A stretch of DNA of 64,000 nt from Prionace glauca (lineage: Eukaryota; Chordata; Chondrichthyes; Carcharhiniformes; Carcharhinidae). How positions within the stretch are numbered: the stretch's first letter is position 1; every line of letters begins with the position of its first letter. Shown piece after piece: positions 59,641 to 64,000 of the stretch. Position numbers and translations under genes: made by a program. The stretch lies in contig CM075760.1 in NCBI GenBank assembly GCA_037974335.1, positions 7,747,432 to 7,811,431 on the forward strand, written 5' to 3'. The notes beneath the pieces were generated by a model that saw only the letters and a list, made by a program, of their open reading frames with translations, did not search any database and was not told the origin of the DNA.

Positions 59641-60573
59641 TGCTTGAAATTCAAAAAGATTAATTTATATAAAACATTATAAGATAAATACTATAAAAAT
59701 TGTATAATATTATGTCTCCCATTACTGCTAAACACAGTGTAGAATTATGGGAAGAATAAATGACAAAATAGAATAATTGATTCTATCAGAAACTTATGTT
59801 AAAATCTTATTAAATATTATAATGAAGAAAAAGTCTGCACTTATATTCTGCATCATGTTTCAATGTTGCAGAGGATTTGAATCAGTTGTCCTCTCTGTGT
59901 TTGCACTGTTTAATTCAGATCCTCTTAAATTAAACAATGTGTTCAGTAATTAAATTATATGGAAGGTCTAAATTACTAAATCTAGGAACCAGTATTATTG
60001 ATTTCAATAATACTGGCCAGGCCATTGCAGTCTATACAAAGTGTGAAGTCTGCATTTTTAACGTTATAATAAATTATCTGTGGTAAAAGTAAAACATTAC
60101 AATGTGATTAGATTTAAGTAAATGAATGGCAGATGTTTGAATGTTTCCATTCAGTAATTTGTAATTATTGTTTAACATTGAGATTTAATTGTAACCTAAT
60201 TATTTAACAATGTTGGGGACAGAAGCACGTTTTGAATGATTGAAAGCTCATTTTATTAGAGTACAAATCAGCTGGCAGAAGAACTAACTGACAATTAACA
60301 ATAATTTAAAATATAATATTGATGCTAATTAATTTAAATCAAAATACCTTGAATATTGCACTGGCGTGCAAAGTATCATCCATTTTACAGAATATTTAGT
60401 TGTATTGAAAATGAATTCAGAAACAAAACATTCCTTTACTCAGCTGTGCTCAGCTCGATAAAGTGTTTTGCCTTGATTATTTTGTTGATTATATTTAAGA
60501 AATTAAATAGAATCAGGCAATGATTTATTCATTTATCAATGTAAATGTTTCTTGGTTTGTTTACTACTTATTG

Positions 60574-60725
60574 TGTCACCGCATATCTGTTACGGACATT
60601 GAACTGTTACAGTGTCACTGCATCTCTGTTAGGGACCTTGAACTGTTACTGTGTCACTGTATCTCTGTTAGGGACATTGAACTGTTATTGTGTCACTGCA
60701 TCTCTGTTATGGACATTGAACTGAC
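60574..60725 (+). repeat. Minisatellite, about 46-nt unit, 3-4 copies
   Basis: The unit 'tgtcactgcatctctgtta' plus 'gggacattgaactgttac' recurs three to four times with few changes. It gives an open frame with a CHCISVxDIEL repeat that is not a gene. Confidence 0.85.
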
Positions 60726-61429
60726 GTTAGTCTGTTATTTGAGATTGCTCATTTTCAGCGAAGTTATATTTTTACATAGTTTTCGAGAAGTGACACAGCG
60801 AAATAATTAAAAGTCGAATGGAGTCTTGAAATGAATATCAGTTTAATTTAAAATAGGTTATTGATGTTTCTGTTGTAAGTTGACCATTGATCAATGAAAA
60901 TCCAACAATTAAATTTACAGATTGAACAGATTGAAATTGACAGATTGAACAGATCTTTCTGCTGGGAACTCGGCTGTTGCACTGTTTGTGTCTGTTCAGT
61001 TTCTGTGCGCGTGGTCATTGTGTTGGGACCAGGAGTCTGCCTGGCTGGTGCGAAACCTTCTGGTCCCTTCTGCTGAATTACAGGGAGCGAAATTTGATTT
61101 ATTTCTTTAATACACTTGTATCCGTGAAAAATGGGAGTTTGACTTGATGTTTGACTTGGCGTCTCAGAAATGAGATCCCTAAAGCATATTGCGACCATCA
61201 GAGAGAGCAGAAACTTCAAACTGTAGAGGGAGAATTGGATGATTTTTAAGCAGTGATGCATTGGCCTTGGGAATGTTCGATGAACAAATGCAAAGTGAGA
61301 TTTACTATATTGTGCTGCCTACTACAGCAGTCCGTGAACTGTTCAGTATGACAGATGAAGGGTCAAATTCATTATTATTAGTTTTCTAAAGGCATTTTCG
61401 AGTCATTTGCTCGGCCAGAATTTGTAATC

Positions 61430-61835
61430 TTCCCTAATCGTTCCTTCAGAAAGTGTTGATGTGAAGCATCCTTAAATGACTGCAATCCATATGCTGCAGG
61501 CACTCGCCGTGCTGTTAGACAGGAAGCTCCAGTGACTATGAATGAACTGAAATATTGTTTCACGTCGGGATGGTGTATGTTTTGGCGGGGAGCTTGTAGG
61601 TGATAGCGTTCATATGTGGCTACTGCCTTTGTCCTGTTAGGATGTAAAGACAGCGGGTTTGGACGGTGAGCCTTGGTGAGTTGCTGCAGTGAATGTTGTA
61701 TATAATACAAACTGCTGACACTGCTTTCTTAGTGATGGGAGAGAGTGAATATAGTGAATGAGGGGGCGGATAAGCTTGTGGATGGCTTTGTCTTGGGTTG
61801 TGCCAAATTTCTACAAATTTCGGCCATTGAGGAAA
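61430..61835 (-). mobile_element. LINE RT C-terminal and 3' fragment
   Basis: The minus strand shows the decayed end of the endonuclease-type LINE RT (SFIVTGASCLTA, GLQSFKDASHQHFLK). It is the same part as the copy at 49.6 kb. Confidence 0.65.
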
Positions 61836-61979
61836 GAGGAAATTATTTAATTGTGACTGACTTGTGAACGATTTAAATGTTTTCCAGCTCTTGTCCCGCA
61901 GTCCGTGTTGTGTTCACTTGTCACTCCCACTGACTGTGTGAGTGGGTGAGTATGTGTGGAGTGAGTGTGTTTTTCCAGA

Positions 61980-62460
61980 CTGAATCAGCCAGATAGAGAC
62001 TTACACACATCACACACTGCCACACACATAAATACACGCATACACACTCGCATATTCTCTCACACATGCGCACATACATGTGCACACTTACTTTTTCTCT
62101 GATATGATCTCTCTCACACACCAATACACATTCTCTTTCTCTCACTGTCTACATCCACTACAAATACAAATACAAACTCTCGCTCTCTCAATCAGTCTCT
62201 CATACCCTCATACACAAAAGCATTCACACGCACACTCCCCACACACATTCTTTCTTCCACGCAGACACACACACTCACATCAGCACAGCCTCACGCTCTC
62301 GTAAACACACTCTCTCTCCCATACTCTGTCACAAACGCTGTTGTCTCACATACACTCTCTCAAAGCCTCTTGCACGCGCATCTCTCTCTCTCACACACAC
62401 ACAGTCACACACACACATGCGCACGCACATACACACAAACACCCTCTTACACACTTTCCA
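61980..62460. repeat. CA/CT-rich low-complexity region
   Basis: Impure (CA)n and (CT)n runs over about 480 nt, no gene. Confidence 0.85.
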
Positions 62461-62493
62461 TCACACATACGTGGGAGTGATTATCCTTGACTT

Positions 62494-62806
62494 CATAGAA
62501 TAGAATCATAGCATCCTACAGTGCAGAAGGGGGGCATTCAGCACATCGAGTCTGCACCAACAGAATCCCACCAAAGCCTATTCCCAAAACCACATGTATT
62601 TACTCTAACTAGTTACGTGAAACTAATGGGGCAATTTAGCATGGCCAATCCACCGAATCCGCACATCTTTGGACTTTGGAAGGAAACAGGAGAACCCGAA
62701 AGAAACCCAAGCAGACACGGGGTGAATTTACTAACTCCACAAACGATAACCCATATCGGGAATTCAACAGTGACGCAGCAGCGCTAATCACTGTGCCAGC
62801 GCACCC
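62494..62806 (-). repeat. SINE, near full length, with poly-C end
   Basis: Reverse copy: 'atcctacagtgcagaagggg', body 'catctttggactttggaag', head 'taatcactgtgccagcgcac'. A C-run of about 30 follows at 62818-62847. Confidence 0.75.
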
Positions 62807-62867
62807 CCCACCACCACCTCCCCCCCCCCCCCCCCCCCCCCCCCCCCACCATAAAATTTGAATGAGG

Positions 62868-63095
62868 GTGGGATCGAGGAGCCCGAGTAAATCTCAAGTG
62901 AATACGTTTCGGCGGGAAAGTCTTGTCTGTTTGGAGTCATATTTAGCACAAAGCACGATGGTAATGGTTGTTGGAGGTCAAACATCTAAGTTGAGAAATC
63001 ACTGCAGGAGTTCAGCAGGGAACTGTTCTGGGTCCAACAATCTTCTATTGCTTCATCAATGACACATTCCATCCAACATCAGGTCAGAAGTAGGT
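62868..63095 (+). mobile_element. LINE RT fragment
   Basis: 'gaaatcactgcaggagttca' to 'cttcatcaatgacacattcc' is the GVPQGS-to-FIND part of the endonuclease-type LINE RT in plus orientation. Confidence 0.55.
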
Positions 63096-63640
63096 CAGTC
63101 ACCGTCATTCAGTCACCCTCATTCAGTCAACCTCATTCATTCATCCCCAAACATTCATCCCCAATCATGCATCCCCACTCACTCGTCCCCACTTACCCCA
63201 TTCACTCACCCTCACTCGATCATCGTCATTCACACTTACTCACTCAGTCACCCTTGCTCACTCTTCCACCCTCTCGCACTCACCCTCTCGTACTCACCCT
63301 CTCTCAGCTATCCACACACAATAAACGTCCCTCACTCAGAACCTCAATCATGTTCCCTTCATTCACACATCCCACTAATCACTCATTCTTTCATTCTAGC
63401 TCACAGACAATCACTCACTCACCTTCACTCACACATTCAGCCACCATCACTGACCCACCCTCTCTCACATATCCTCGTTTACTAACCCTCAATCACTCAT
63501 CTTCACTCATGGAACTTCACTCACCCACCCTCACTTACCCACCTTCTGTCACTCACACACCATCACTCATTCATTCTCACTCATTCAATCACTCATCCTC
63601 GAGCACTCACATTCTCTCTCTCACACTCACTGAATCTGTG
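63080..63640 (+). repeat. CACTCA-type degenerate tandem repeat
   Basis: About 560 nt of pyrimidine-rich sequence is built on 'cactcac' and 'cattcact' words. The 260-codon open frame across it is Ser/His/Pro/Thr-rich and looks like a repeat artefact. Confidence 0.8.
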
Positions 63641-64000
63641 TGGGGAGGTCTGCAACGAGAGAGAAGAAAGATCTCAAGTCGCAGTTTGATATTCAAATGT
63701 GGTATTTGTCCTGGGAGTGCAGAGAGCTGGAGGGAATCGCTGGGGGCTCGGGACAAGGGACAACGGCAAAGAACCAGGGGAGAACATGAGGCATGGGAAA
63801 GGGCAGAGAGCCGGAGCGAGGGGGTGGTGGTGGGGGTGTAGAAAGCAGGCAGAAAGGGCACACAGCCGGGGGAACAGTGCAGAGATTCCGAAGAAAGGGC
63901 AGAGAGACAGGAGAAAGGCACAGAGATGGGAGAAAGGCAGAGAGACGGGAGAAAGGACAGAGAGACTGGGGAAAGGGGAGAGAACCAAGGGAAAGGGCAG
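63640..64000 (+). repeat. Purine-rich repeat
   Basis: GA-rich sequence ends in units of about 16-19 nt ('gggagaaaggcagagagac') that run to the window edge. Confidence 0.8.

Larger units (their letters stand above)
57225..64000 (+). other. J-C intron or downstream region, no constant exon seen
   Basis: I searched this 6.8 kb for Ig constant-domain signs (Cys, Trp, YxCxVxH) and found none; longer frames come from repeats. The first half is AT-rich with internal repeats, the second half is SINE, LINE and simple sequence. Either the constant exons start beyond the window or this is a cluster without them. Confidence 0.6.

Noticed and set aside
60520-60810. Repeat-containing small protein (CHCISVRDIEL units)
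   Set aside because: It is the translation of a 46-nt minisatellite in an intron.
57225-62000. Possible Ig constant-region exon
   Set aside because: No frame shows the Cys/Trp/Cys pattern of an Ig constant domain; the frames are AT-rich or repeat-derived.
63059-63841. 260-codon open frame rich in Ser, His, Thr and Pro
   Set aside because: It follows a CACTCA tandem repeat and then purine-rich sequence. It has no domain, and simple-sequence frames of this kind are common here.

Overview
The window looks like elasmobranch (shark or ray) nuclear DNA. Three things support this. First, there is an unrearranged, cluster-type immunoglobulin heavy-chain unit (leader, V, D1, D2, J within about 1.7 kb), the arrangement known from cartilaginous fish. 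Second, the repeat fill is made of CR1-like LINEs with a TTCTTATG-type tail, tRNA-derived SINEs, and a second LINE family with an apurinic-type endonuclease, all of the kind abundant in sharks. Third, it holds a small array of two-exon GPR139-like receptor genes. Genes are sparse and introns are full of repeats.

Layout. 1-5 kb: repeats only. 5.2-8.8 kb (minus): GPR139-like gene A, two exons. 10.2-11.2 kb: 5' part of a CR1-like LINE, including ORF1. 12.15-13.1 kb (plus): a germline T-cell-receptor alpha/delta-type V gene with a 23-spacer recombination signal. 14.7-17.2 kb: low-complexity, internally duplicated repeat. 19.3-22.0 kb (plus): GPR139-like gene B. 23.9-28.7 kb (plus): GPR139-like pseudogene C, with a young CR1 copy in its intron. 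35.5-38.6 kb (plus): GPR139-like gene D, with a longer N-terminus. 39.8-42.5 kb: fossil of a Ty3/Gypsy element interrupted by a second young CR1 copy. 43.1-46.0 kb: old CR1-like LINE. 46-55 kb: repeats and anonymous DNA. 55.5-57.2 kb (plus): IgH V-D1-D2-J unit. 57.2-64 kb: J-C intron or downstream DNA. No constant-region exon is visible before the window ends.

How the parts relate. The receptor genes A, B and C share a 70-nt first exon, a phase-1 intron at the same codon, and a TATA-like promoter box 75-76 nt upstream of the ATG. They are therefore duplicates of one unit, promoter included. The recombination signals of the IgH unit are V-23, 12-D1-22, 12-D2-12, 23-J, so the 12/23 rule favours V-D1-D2-J joining. 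A TCR-type V gene lies about 42 kb from the IgH unit, with the receptor array between them. No constant exon is present for either receptor. All calls come from reading the sequence; no database search was possible.
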